Assembly: GCA_022839785.1 (NCBI GenBank)
Contig: JALHJW010000018.1
Coordinates: forward strand, 1-21,814
DNA from: Desulfovibrio sp.
GTDB taxonomy: Bacteria; Desulfobacterota; Desulfovibrionia; Desulfovibrionales; Desulfovibrionaceae
Direction: 5' to 3'
DNA length: 21,814 nucleotides
The notes under the pieces were generated by a model, which was given only the letters and a program-made list of their open reading frames with translations, was not told the DNA's origin and made no database searches. Shown in pieces: positions 6,686 through 13,871 of this stretch; positions within the stretch are counted from its first letter, which is position 1; each line of letters starts with the position of its first letter. A program made the position numbers and the translations under genes.

Positions 6686-8802
6686 GACGCCACCCTCCCG
6701 GCCGCGCGGGCCTGCTCGAACTCCTCGCGGCTCAGCAGCCCCGGCCGGGCCGGGTCGTCCGCGTCGTAGCAGGTGGAGCCGCAGCGCAGGCAGCGCGCGG
6801 CCTCGTGCCGGAGCTGCGCCTCGCCCACGGTGTGCTCCACCTCGCGGAAGTCGCAGACGCGCTCGGCGGCGCACAGCTCGGGAATCTCGACGCGCGGGAT
6901 ATGGCCCACGCCTTCCAGATCCGTGAAGAGCGCGTGCGGCATGGGCTTGCGCAGCAGCGTGGCCGGGACCGGAATCTCGCCCTGCAGCAGGTGGTAGTGG
7001 ATGGAGCGCGCCGCCCTGCGGCCGCCGCCGATGGCCGAGACCACCAGCGAGGGGCCGCTGACCAGATCCCCGGCGGCGAAGACGTCGGGCACGGCGGTCT
7101 GCATGGTGTCCGGGTTCACGGCCACGGTCTTGCGCCGGGTGAGCTCGCAGGCCGGGGACTGCTCCTCGATGTAGCAGGTGTCCGGGTACTGGCCGATGGC
7201 CGGGATGAGCATGTCGCAGGGCAGGCGCGTCTCGGACCCGGCCTTGGGCCGGGGGCTGCGGCGGCCCGAGGCGTCGGGCTCGCCAAGCTCCATCTCGATG
7301 TATTCGAGTTCGGCCGCGTGGCCCGCCTCGTCCGCGATCACGCGCGTGGGCCCGGCCAGGAAGAGGAACTCCACGCCCTCCTCCCGGGCGGCGTGGATCT
7401 CCACGGCGTTGGCGGGCATCTCCTTCTCGGTGCGGCGGTACATGATGGTCACGCGCGCGCCGGTGCGCCGCGTGGTGCGCGCCGCGTCGATGGCCGTGTT
7501 GCCGCCGCCCACGACGATCACGTTGCGGCCCACGGGCGGGTTGCGCCCCAGCGCCCATTCGGTGAGGAACTCCGTGCCCTGCCAGACGCCCCGCGCGTCC
7601 TCGCCCGGAATGTCCAGGCTCCAGTTCAGCCACGCCCCCATGCCCAGGAAGAAGGCCTCGAAGCCCTCGGCGCGCAGGCTGTCCAGGGTGAAGTCGCTGC
7701 CCAGCTTGAGGCCGGTGCGCACAGCCACGCCGATGGCGCTCGTCACGCCCTCGATCTCCCAGTCCAGGATGCGCTTGGGCAGGCGGTATTCCGGGATGCC
7801 GTAGCGCAACTGGCCGCCCAGCTCGGGCTGCCATTCGAAAATGGTCGGGCTGTGGCCCAGGCGGCGCAGGTAGTAGGCGCAGGAGAGCCCGGCCGGACCG
7901 CCGCCGACGACCGCCACCTTTTTGCCGGTCTCGGGCGCGATGGGCGTGCAGACGCGGCCGTGCGCCATCTCCCAGTCAGCCAGGAAGCGCTTGATCATGT
8001 TGATGCCCACGGGCGCGTCCACCGCGCCGCGGCGGCAGGACCCCTCGCAGGGCGCGGGGCAGACGCGGCCGATGGAGAGGATCAGCGGATTGCGCTCCTT
8101 CAGCGTGCAGACGGCCCCGGCGTAGTCGCCCTTCAGCGCCTGCTCGATGTACTGCGGGATGTTGATCTGGGCCGGACAGGCCTGGCGGCAGGGGGCGAGG
8201 CACTCGTCCTCCTGGTTGAGATGCAGGATGCGCGCCGCGGGCGAGACCACGGAGAGCACGCCGCGCGGGCAGACCTGGGCGCAGACGCCGCAGGCCCGGC
8301 ACTTGCCCTCCAGGATCACGGGCGTGCCGCGCGGCCCCATGACCATGGCGTCGAAGGGGCAGGCGCGCACGCAGGTGCCGAAGCCCAGGCAGCCCACCTC
8401 GCAGTTCTTGGCCCCGCCGCCGAGCAGGGCCTGGGCGCGGCAGTCCGGCGCGCCCTCGTAGAAGTACCTCTCCCTGGCGCGGGGTCCCCCGAAGCAGTCG
8501 TGAAAGGCCAGTTGCGGCTCGGCCAGCAGGGCTTCGAGCCCAAGCACCGCGGCCACGCGGGCGGTGATCTCCGGCCCGCCCGCCACGCACACGTCGGCCC
8601 CGGCCTTGCCCGCCAGCACGGCCTGGGCCGCGCCCGCGCAGCCGGGATAGCCGCAGCCGCCGCAGTTGGCGCCCAGCAGCGCCTCCTCGATGCGGGCCAG
8701 CATGGGGTCCTCCTCCACCCGGAGGAAGACCGCGGCCACGGCCAGCAGCGCCGCCGCGCAAAAGCCCAGGGCCAGCAGGAAGAGGACGGAGGTGGTGATC
8801 AT
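6682..8802 (-). CDS. rnfB: RnfB fused to a GltD-like FAD/NAD(P) oxidoreductase
   Basis: This 706-residue protein joins two modules in one uninterrupted frame. Residues 1-28 are the RnfB membrane anchor. A four-cysteine cluster motif (NCGGCGYPGC) and two ferredoxin-type [4Fe-4S] motifs follow (CLGFGTCVRACP and CRACGVCAQVCP), ending near residue 190. The remainder resembles the small subunit of glutamate synthase and related enzymes: a cysteine-rich domain (CLAPCRQACP, CPAPCEGSC), an FAD-binding VVGGGPAG near 298-303, an NAD(P)-binding VVGGGNTAID near 430 and a C-terminal CLRCGSTC near 670. RnfB normally receives electrons from ferredoxin and is 190-330 residues long. The fusion implies that electrons can pass between the RnfB clusters and a flavin/NAD(P)H site in the same chain. 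ATG start with GGAGG eight bases upstream; 13 bases after rnfA; overlaps apbE. Confidence 0.92.
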   Translation of the reverse strand: MITTSVLFLLALGFCAAALLAVAAVFLRVEEDPMLARIEEALLGANCGGCGYPGCAGAAQAVLAGKAGADVCVAGGPEITARVAAVLGLEALLAEPQLAFHDCFGGPRARERYFYEGAPDCRAQALLGGGAKNCEVGCLGFGTCVRACPFDAMVMGPRGTPVILEGKCRACGVCAQVCPRGVLSVVSPAARILHLNQEDECLAPCRQACPAQINIPQYIEQALKGDYAGAVCTLKERNPLILSIGRVCPAPCEGSCRRGAVDAPVGINMIKRFLADWEMAHGRVCTPIAPETGKKVAVVGGGPAGLSCAYYLRRLGHSPTIFEWQPELGGQLRYGIPEYRLPKRILDWEIEGVTSAIGVAVRTGLKLGSDFTLDSLRAEGFEAFFLGMGAWLNWSLDIPGEDARGVWQGTEFLTEWALGRNPPVGRNVIVVGGGNTAIDAARTTRRTGARVTIMYRRTEKEMPANAVEIHAAREEGVEFLFLAGPTRVIADEAGHAAELEYIEMELGEPDASGRRSPRPKAGSETRLPCDMLIPAIGQYPDTCYIEEQSPACELTRRKTVAVNPDTMQTAVPDVFAAGDLVSGPSLVVSAIGGGRRAARSIHYHLLQGEIPVPATLLRKPMPHALFTDLEGVGHIPRVEIPELCAAERVCDFREVEHTVGEAQLRHEAARCLRCGSTCYDADDPARPGLLSREEFEQARAAGRVAS

Positions 8803-8815
8803 CGCCCCGGCCTCC

Positions 8816-9391
8816 CTAGATCATCCCGCTGAAGGCGAAAAAGGCCAGGGACATGAAGCCCGCCGTGACCAGTCCGATGGCCGTGCCCTGCAGGGGCTTC
8901 GGGATGCGCGTGACCTCGTAGCGCTCGCGGATGCCCGCCATGAGCAGCAGGGCCAGCAGGAAGCCCGCGGCCGCGGCCGCGCTGAAGATCACGGCCGTGA
9001 CGAAGTCCATCTCCTTTCGCTGCGCGATGATGGCGATGCCGAGCACGGCGCAGTTGGTGGTGATCAGCGGCAGGTAGATGCCCAGGGATGTGTACAGCGG
9101 CGGCATGGCCTTCTTCAGGAACATCTCCACGAACTGCACCAGGGCCGCGATGACCACGATGAAGGCGATGGTCTGCAGGTAGTCCAGGCCGAAGGGCGCG
9201 AGCGCGAACGTCTGGATGAGCCAGGTGAAGGCCGTGGCCAGGGTGGCCACGAAGACCACGGCCCCGCCCATGCCCAGCGCCACGCCGAGTTCCTTGGAGC
9301 AGCCCAGGAAGGGGCAGTTGCCCAGGTACTGGGCGAGCAGGATGTTGTTCACGAAGACGGCCGAGACGATGAGCAGGAGATAGTCCTTCAC
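8816..9391 (-). CDS. rnfA: Ion-translocating Rnf complex subunit RnfA
   Basis: This is an integral membrane subunit of 191 residues, the normal family length, with about six hydrophobic segments. It shares the inverted-repeat fold of RnfE/NqrD/NqrE. The conserved half-membrane cysteines, C26 in YLGNCPFLG and C114 in TTNCAVLG, match those that hold an intramembrane iron centre between the two related subunits. The GTG start at 9391 overlaps the rnfE stop codon (GTGA) and has a GGAGGG site upstream. The frame is open further upstream, but that is a shadow of rnfE. It probably forms the electron path across the membrane with RnfE. Confidence 0.95.
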   Translation of the reverse strand: MKDYLLLIVSAVFVNNILLAQYLGNCPFLGCSKELGVALGMGGAVVFVATLATAFTWLIQTFALAPFGLDYLQTIAFIVVIAALVQFVEMFLKKAMPPLYTSLGIYLPLITTNCAVLGIAIIAQRKEMDFVTAVIFSAAAAAGFLLALLLMAGIRERYEVTRIPKPLQGTAIGLVTAGFMSLAFFAFSGMI

Positions 9392-10053
9392 GCTCCGCCC
9401 TCCCTGCGCGCCGCGGCCTCGTAGCACGCCCCGCAGGCGCGGCACCCGGCGGGCGGCTGTCCGGCGTCGCGGCCCAGGGCGTTCATCGCCGCCAGGAGCA
9501 GCCCCAGGCAGACGAAGGCCCCCGGGGCCTCGACCATGAAGGCCACGGGCTGGTAGGCCTCGGGCATGACCCGCGCGCCGAAGACCGTGCCCGCGCCGAA
9601 GGCCTCGCGCAGCGCGCCCAGCACCGTGAGCGAGCAGGTGAAGCCCACCCCCATGCCCAGGCCGTCGGCGATGGAGAGCAGCGGCCCGTTCTTGGCCGCG
9701 AAGGCCTCGGCCCGGCCGAGGATGATGCAGTTGACCACGATGAGCGGCACGAAGATGCCCAGGGTCTGGTAGAGCGGGTAGGCGAAGGCCTGCATGAGCA
9801 GCTCCACGGCCACCACCAGGGTGGCGGCCACCACGATGAAGCAGGCGATGCGCACCTTGGCCGGAATGAGCTTTCTGAGCAGCGAGATGAAGAAGTTGGA
9901 GAGCACGAGCACGAAGATCACGGCCGCGCCCATGCCCAGGCCGTTGTCCGCGCTCTTGGTCACGGCCAGGGTGGGACAGAGCCCGAGCACCAGCCGGAAG
10001 GGCGGAATCTCCCGCCACATGCCCCTGGTCAGCGCCTGCGTGAAGCCGCTCAT
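9388..10053 (-). CDS. rnfE: Ion-translocating Rnf complex subunit RnfE
   Basis: The 221-residue membrane protein pairs with RnfA. C26 in LGLCPTLAVTKSADNG and C109 in VVNCIILGRAEAF are the conserved cysteines expected at the intramembrane iron site. About six transmembrane segments are visible. The ATG at 10053 overlaps the rnfG stop (ATGA) and follows GGGAGGG; an in-frame codon 17 positions earlier is not needed. Unusual is a soluble tail after the last helix with three cysteines in a CxxCxxC pattern (C204, C207, C210, in CRACGAC), which I do not expect in Vibrio or E. coli relatives. The tail may bind metal on the cytoplasmic side. Confidence 0.94.
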   Translation of the reverse strand: MSGFTQALTRGMWREIPPFRLVLGLCPTLAVTKSADNGLGMGAAVIFVLVLSNFFISLLRKLIPAKVRIACFIVVAATLVVAVELLMQAFAYPLYQTLGIFVPLIVVNCIILGRAEAFAAKNGPLLSIADGLGMGVGFTCSLTVLGALREAFGAGTVFGARVMPEAYQPVAFMVEAPGAFVCLGLLLAAMNALGRDAGQPPAGCRACGACYEAAARREGGA

Positions 10054-10640
10054 GGTCCCTCCCCGGCAAAGGCCTTCTCTATCTCGGGCCTGATCCCGCC
10101 CCACAGGCGCAGGGCCTCGGCCACGGCCCTGGAGGCGGCCGTGGAGGAGGTCGTGGCCCCGGACACGGCGTCGATGTCGCCGCCAGCGGCCTTCAGCCCC
10201 AGCTTGGCGAAGGGATGGCCCTGGAACTGCACCAGGAACCCCTCGCTGGTCACGCGCGAGCCCACGCCCGGGGTCTCGCGGTGGGTGGTGATGCCGATGC
10301 CCGAGAGCGCGTCGCGGGAAAGGTCGAAGCCGACCATGACCCCGAGCGGGCCGCCGTAGCCCTCGCCGAAGCGCTCGAAGGCCACGGCCGAAAGCCTGCC
10401 GCCCTTGCGCGCGGGAAAGACGAGCAGCGTGCCGCCGTCCGGCAGGGCCACGCGCCTGCGCTCCCGCACGGGGTCGTTGTCAAAGGCCCCGAAGGCGTGG
10501 CGCAGGGCCGGACCCTTGACGTGGACCAGCTCCTGCTCCTCGATGAGCGGCGCGGCGTACTCCCTGAGCGAGGCCAGTATCCAGCCCGAGGCCCCGCAGA
10601 TGGCGGACAGCACGACGAGCATGGCGGCGATCTCGCGCAT
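10050..10640 (-). CDS. rnfG: Rnf complex flavoprotein subunit RnfG
   Basis: RnfG is anchored by one N-terminal helix (residues 4-24), with the rest facing the periplasm and carrying covalent FMN. The protein has 196 residues. The ApbE target motif Dxx(S/T)GAT is present as DAVSGAT, so the predicted FMN attachment residue is T163. Other family stretches are GVMVGFD and GITTHRETPGVGSRV. The ATG at 10640 follows a GGGGAGGGG stretch; it lies three bases after the rnfD stop and its own stop overlaps rnfE. It is the likely electron entry point from the decaheme cytochrome encoded by the first gene of this operon, since both lie outside the membrane (inference). Confidence 0.94.
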   Translation of the reverse strand: MREIAAMLVVLSAICGASGWILASLREYAAPLIEEQELVHVKGPALRHAFGAFDNDPVRERRRVALPDGGTLLVFPARKGGRLSAVAFERFGEGYGGPLGVMVGFDLSRDALSGIGITTHRETPGVGSRVTSEGFLVQFQGHPFAKLGLKAAGGDIDAVSGATTSSTAASRAVAEALRLWGGIRPEIEKAFAGEGP

Positions 10641-10643
10641 GGC

Positions 10644-11594
10644 TCATCCCCTCCCCGGCGCGGGAAAGACCCGCGGCCTGAGCCGGTCGAACATGGGCGT
10701 GGCCAGCCCGGCCAGGAGCACGGCGAAGAAGGCCCCGTCGATCCACACGCCGAAGGTGCGGATGACCACGCTCATGGCCCCGGCGAAGAGGCCGTAGGCC
10801 GCCATGCCGCGCCGCGTCACCGGGCTGGAGGCCGGGTCCGTCGCCAGGAAGAAGGCCGCGAACACGGTGCCGCCCGCCAGCAGATGGAAGAGCGGCCCGG
10901 CCGAGACGCCGGGACGGAGCAGCTGCAGCACGAGCGCCATGAGCGCCGTGCCCGCCAGGAAGCCGAAGGGGATGTGGGGCCGGAGCCTGCCGCGCAGCAC
11001 GAGCCAGAGCCCGCCCAGGAGCAGCGCCCCGGCCTGGGCCGCGCCCAGCCCGGAGAGCTGCTGGCCGAGGAGCAGATCGAGGGCGGGAAACCTGTCCGCC
11101 ACGGCCAGCCCCTGGTACTTCAGCTCGGAGAGGGGAGAGACCAGCTCCGTGTGCAGCACCGCGAACTCGGGCTTCATCAGCCCCCTCCAGGAGAGCATGC
11201 AGATGGCCCAGCCGAGCAGCGGCGGGCAGAGCGGGTTGCCGCCCAGGCCGCCGAACAGTTCGCGGCCCAGGAGCACGGCGATGAACGCCGCGGCCAAGGC
11301 CAGCCACCAGGGCGCGGTGGCGGGCAGCAGAAAGGCCGTGAGCAGCCCGAGCAGCAGGGCGCTGCCGTCGTCCACCCGCACCGGGCGGCCGGACAGGCGC
11401 TCCACGGCCCATTCGGCGCACACGGCCGCGCCCGCGCACAGGGCCATGACCCGGAGCGCGGGCAGGCCGTAGTGCCACACGGCCATGGCCGCGGCCGGGC
11501 ACAGGGCCAGCAGGGTTTCGATCATCAGCCCCCGGACCGTGCGGCCCGAAAGCACGTGGGGCGGGCAGGAGGCGGTGAGCTTGAGGGGGATCAC
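10644..11594 (-). CDS. rnfD: Ion-translocating Rnf complex subunit RnfD
   Basis: The 316-residue protein is a multi-helix membrane subunit related to NqrB, believed to be central to ion pumping. Recognisable family regions are the N-terminal SCPPHVLSGRTVRGLM, the GGLGGNPLCPPLLGWA loop and the late ATDPASSPVTRRGMAAYG stretch. The GTG at 11594 overlaps the rnfC stop (GTGA), with GGGAGG upstream. In most RnfD/NqrB proteins a covalent FMN sits on threonine in a motif ending GATPL. The equivalent region here reads HTELVSPLSELK, so threonine appears replaced by S153 and the aspartate and glycine-alanine are missing. Flavinylation here is therefore doubtful or uses serine. Confidence 0.93.
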   Translation of the reverse strand: MIPLKLTASCPPHVLSGRTVRGLMIETLLALCPAAAMAVWHYGLPALRVMALCAGAAVCAEWAVERLSGRPVRVDDGSALLLGLLTAFLLPATAPWWLALAAAFIAVLLGRELFGGLGGNPLCPPLLGWAICMLSWRGLMKPEFAVLHTELVSPLSELKYQGLAVADRFPALDLLLGQQLSGLGAAQAGALLLGGLWLVLRGRLRPHIPFGFLAGTALMALVLQLLRPGVSAGPLFHLLAGGTVFAAFFLATDPASSPVTRRGMAAYGLFAGAMSVVIRTFGVWIDGAFFAVLLAGLATPMFDRLRPRVFPAPGRG

Positions 11595-12808
11595 GCCGGG
11601 ACCTCCCGGCGCGCCTCGGGCGCGGCCCCCGGAGCTTCCACCGGAGCATCCCCCGGAGTTTCCATGGACGCGGCGGGCGGCTGCGCCTCCGCCGCGCGGG
11701 CCAGCTCGCGCCGGGCCAGGCGGATGAACTGCAGCAGCGGCCGCCGGGCCGGGCAGACCCAGGCGCACAGGCCGCACTCCAGGCAGGAGTCCAGGCCGTA
11801 GCGCTGCGCGCCCTCGAAACGGCCGAACTCGGCGAAGCGGGCCATGATCCCCACCAGGATGCGCGCCGGGCAGATCAGATGGCACTCCCCGCAGTTCATG
11901 CAGGCCGCGTCCGTGTACACCGCCCCGGCGGCGCGGGGCAGCACGGTCAGGGCGTAGGCCCCGCGCGGCACGGGCGCGTCCAGGTCCCAGACGGCCTCGC
12001 CGCGCAGCGCCCCGCCCAGGAGCACGCGGTCGCCCTCGTGCGCCGCCAGTCCGGCGAAATCGAGCACGTGGCGCACGGACGCGCCCACGGCCACGCGCAG
12101 GTTGCGGCCGCGCACCGTGAGCACGGCGCGCGTCGCGGCCCGGCCCTCCAGCGCCGCCCGGCCCATCAGCCAGAGCCGGTCCGCGCCCACGACCACGGCG
12201 TTCCCGGGCCGCTCCCTGCCGGTCACGGCGCGCACCGTCAGGGCGTCCAGGCCGTCCGGATAGCGCGGCTCAAGCTCGTGCACCGGATTGGGGCCGAGGG
12301 AGAGGCCCGCGCCCCTGGGCGCGGCCAGCACGATGCGCGAGGGCTCGGCGATGCGCTGGGCCAGGCGCGCCCCGGCGAGCATGGCCGGGGACTCGAAGCG
12401 GCAGAGCGCGCCCAGGGCGGTCACGCCCGGCTCGGGCTCCAGGGCGTTGACCACCAGCAGGTCCGCGTCCGTGAGGTCGGCGCAGGGCACGCCCATGGCG
12501 GCCAGGCCGCGGCGCAGGGCGTCCGCGTCCGCGCCCGCGACCTCGCCCAGCCGCTCCGGGGCCGGAGCGGCGTCCGGGTCGCGGGAGATGGTCAGAAAAT
12601 CGCCGTCCACAGCGGCCGCCACGCCGCCGATGGAGGCGTGCACATCGCCCCGCAGCCCCGGGGACTCGGCCACGCGCTGCCCGGCGGCCACGGCGTCGCC
12701 CACGCGCACCAGGAGCCTCGCCCCGCCCAGGGGCAGGCGCACCCTAAGCGGGTCCGGCACGTCCTCGATGGGCGCGGCGCGGTCCGCCAGCCTGAACACG
12801 TTCCTCAT
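11591..12808 (-). CDS. rnfC: Divergent Rnf complex subunit RnfC (flavin/NADH loop missing)
   Basis: RnfC is the cytoplasmic subunit that in other bacteria binds NADH and FMN and carries two [4Fe-4S] clusters. This 405-residue version keeps the N-terminal biotinyl-lipoyl-like part (about 20-67, including VRVGDAVAAGQ and VHASIGG). It also keeps the later YPDGLDALTVRAVTGRE region and both cluster motifs: C303, C306, C309, C313 and C342, C345, C348, C352. The glycine-rich GGAGFPT-type loop expected near residues 99-110 is absent, and the ECEP motif is replaced by LEPEPG (123-128). The HPP motif near the N-terminus is also not visible. A proline/alanine-rich tail ends the protein. ATG at 12808 with GGAG seven bases upstream, 32 bases after dhcA. 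Confidence 0.9.
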   Translation of the reverse strand: MRNVFRLADRAAPIEDVPDPLRVRLPLGGARLLVRVGDAVAAGQRVAESPGLRGDVHASIGGVAAAVDGDFLTISRDPDAAPAPERLGEVAGADADALRRGLAAMGVPCADLTDADLLVVNALEPEPGVTALGALCRFESPAMLAGARLAQRIAEPSRIVLAAPRGAGLSLGPNPVHELEPRYPDGLDALTVRAVTGRERPGNAVVVGADRLWLMGRAALEGRAATRAVLTVRGRNLRVAVGASVRHVLDFAGLAAHEGDRVLLGGALRGEAVWDLDAPVPRGAYALTVLPRAAGAVYTDAACMNCGECHLICPARILVGIMARFAEFGRFEGAQRYGLDSCLECGLCAWVCPARRPLLQFIRLARRELARAAEAQPPAASMETPGDAPVEAPGAAPEARREVPA

Positions 12809-12840
12809 GGGCAACTCCGGCTCCGGCCGTCCCCTCCCGC

Positions 12841-13626
12841 CTAGTTCGGCAGATGGCAGCGGCCGCAGTCCTTCACGTCCTTCTCGTCGCGGTACGGGCC
12901 CTTCTTCATCTTCTCGTGGCAGCCCATGCACTGCTGGTGGAACGCGTTCTTGCGCGTGGGCACCAGAATCTCCGTGGGCTTGTCGTGGCATTCCTTGCAG
13001 GCCGTGGGATTGCTCCAGTCCACGTCCGGCATGTTCTTGCGCGAGTGGCAGTTGGAGCAGCCCAGCAGCTCCTGCTCGTACATGTCCTCGTGGCAGGTCC
13101 GGCAGCGCGCGTGCACCGCGTCGCGCAGCGTGGGGCGGCCCGGGCCCTCCGGCGGCCTGCGCACCAGGGGCGTGGCCGGGCGCTCGTGGCAGTTGCGGCA
13201 GCTCTGCTCCCTGGGCTCGATCGTCTTGTCCGCGTGGTGGCAGGCGGCGCAGTCCCCGGCCACCTCCTCGTGCAGGGCGTGGTCGAAGATGGGCCTGCCC
13301 CACTCCAAATGGTGGCAGGTGGCGCAGGCCGCGCGGCCCTCGAACCAGTGGATGTGGTTCTTGATGAAGTGCTGGTCGTACTCCGCCGGGTGGCAGACGC
13401 CGCACGGCACCTCGGTGGTCGAGACCTTGGAGGCGTGGTGGCACTTCTCGCAGGGAATCTCGGCCCGCTCGTGCGCGCCGTGGTCGAAGACGATGGGGCC
13501 GCCCGAGTTCCGGAACAGCACCCGCCGGGGCGTCTCGGGCACGGCCTCGGGAATGAGGTAGCCCGTCAGGGCCGTGGCCAGAAGCACCGCCACGACCGCC
13601 GCCATCGGACGCAAACGCTTGTCCAT
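12841..13626 (-). CDS. dhcA: Periplasmic decaheme cytochrome c of the rnf operon
   Basis: The 261-residue protein has ten CXXCH heme-binding motifs spread from about residue 50 to the C-terminus (CEKCH, CGVCH, CATCH, CAACH, CRNCH, CRTCH, CSNCH, CKECH, CMGCH, CGRCH). It also has many additional histidines that can act as distal ligands. An N-terminal hydrophobic helix after MDKRLRPM anchors or exports it; no clear signal peptidase site is seen, so it may stay membrane-tethered. The ATG at 13626 has GGAG nearby; the open frame upstream is not coding-like and crosses the intergenic region. Desulfovibrio rnf operons are known to start with a decaheme cytochrome gene. Its likely role is electron exchange between the periplasmic cytochrome c3 pool and Rnf. 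Confidence 0.94.
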   Translation of the reverse strand: MDKRLRPMAAVVAVLLATALTGYLIPEAVPETPRRVLFRNSGGPIVFDHGAHERAEIPCEKCHHASKVSTTEVPCGVCHPAEYDQHFIKNHIHWFEGRAACATCHHLEWGRPIFDHALHEEVAGDCAACHHADKTIEPREQSCRNCHERPATPLVRRPPEGPGRPTLRDAVHARCRTCHEDMYEQELLGCSNCHSRKNMPDVDWSNPTACKECHDKPTEILVPTRKNAFHQQCMGCHEKMKKGPYRDEKDVKDCGRCHLPN

Positions 13627-13638
13627 GCTGCTCCGCTG

Positions 13639-13656
13639 GTTGGCCAGCCGGCCAAC
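13639..13656. promoter_or_regulatory. Perfect inverted repeat just upstream of dhcA
   Basis: GTTGGCC and GGCCAAC flank a 4-base spacer. The repeat ends 12 bases upstream of the dhcA start codon, inside the probable leader, so it could act as an operator or as a hairpin affecting translation. It does not match the Rex (TTGTG-N8-CACAA) or FNR (TTGAT-N4-ATCAA) consensus sequences. Confidence 0.4.
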
Positions 13657-13677
13657 GGCAAGGAAGATTGCATACTG

Positions 13678-13690
13678 TTTACCCCGTAAA
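13678..13690. promoter_or_regulatory. Small inverted repeat TTTAC-N3-GTAAA in the dhcA/gpmA intergenic region
   Basis: A perfect 5-bp inverted repeat around CCC lies 52 bases upstream of dhcA. On the minus strand it overlaps a poor promoter candidate (TTGCCC, 17 bases, TAAACA). This would fit a regulator acting at a weak promoter, but the assignment is tentative. Confidence 0.3.
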
Positions 13691-13787
13691 TCCCGAAAGG
13701 GCAACGGGGCAGGCGAAATTCCCCCGTCCGGACGCATACATGACCCGAATGCGCCGCCTTTGGGCAGGCGGCGGCGCGGCATCGGGC

Positions 13788-13818
13788 TTGACCCGCCACG
13801 GTCTTTTGGTGTTTTACT
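13788..13818 (+). promoter_or_regulatory. Candidate promoter of gpmA
   Basis: TTGACC (13788-13793) is a five-of-six match to the -35 box. A T-rich stretch GTTTTACT (13811-13818) supplies a -10 candidate at 17 to 19 bases' spacing, with TTTACT the best hexamer. It is about 54 bases upstream of the gpmA start codon. Confidence 0.45.
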
Positions 13819-13871
13819 CGAAAAGCCCGCGGCCTTCCCGGCCGCGCACACCGGCAACCACGGAGCGCCCC

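Noticed and set aside
6805..8832. 675-codon plus-strand open frame opposite rnfB
   Set aside because: It contains no family motif and mirrors the strongly supported rnfB frame.
13627..13760. Rex or FNR operator ahead of dhcA
   Set aside because: The inverted repeats present do not carry the TTGTG/CACAA or TTGAT/ATCAA half-sites.
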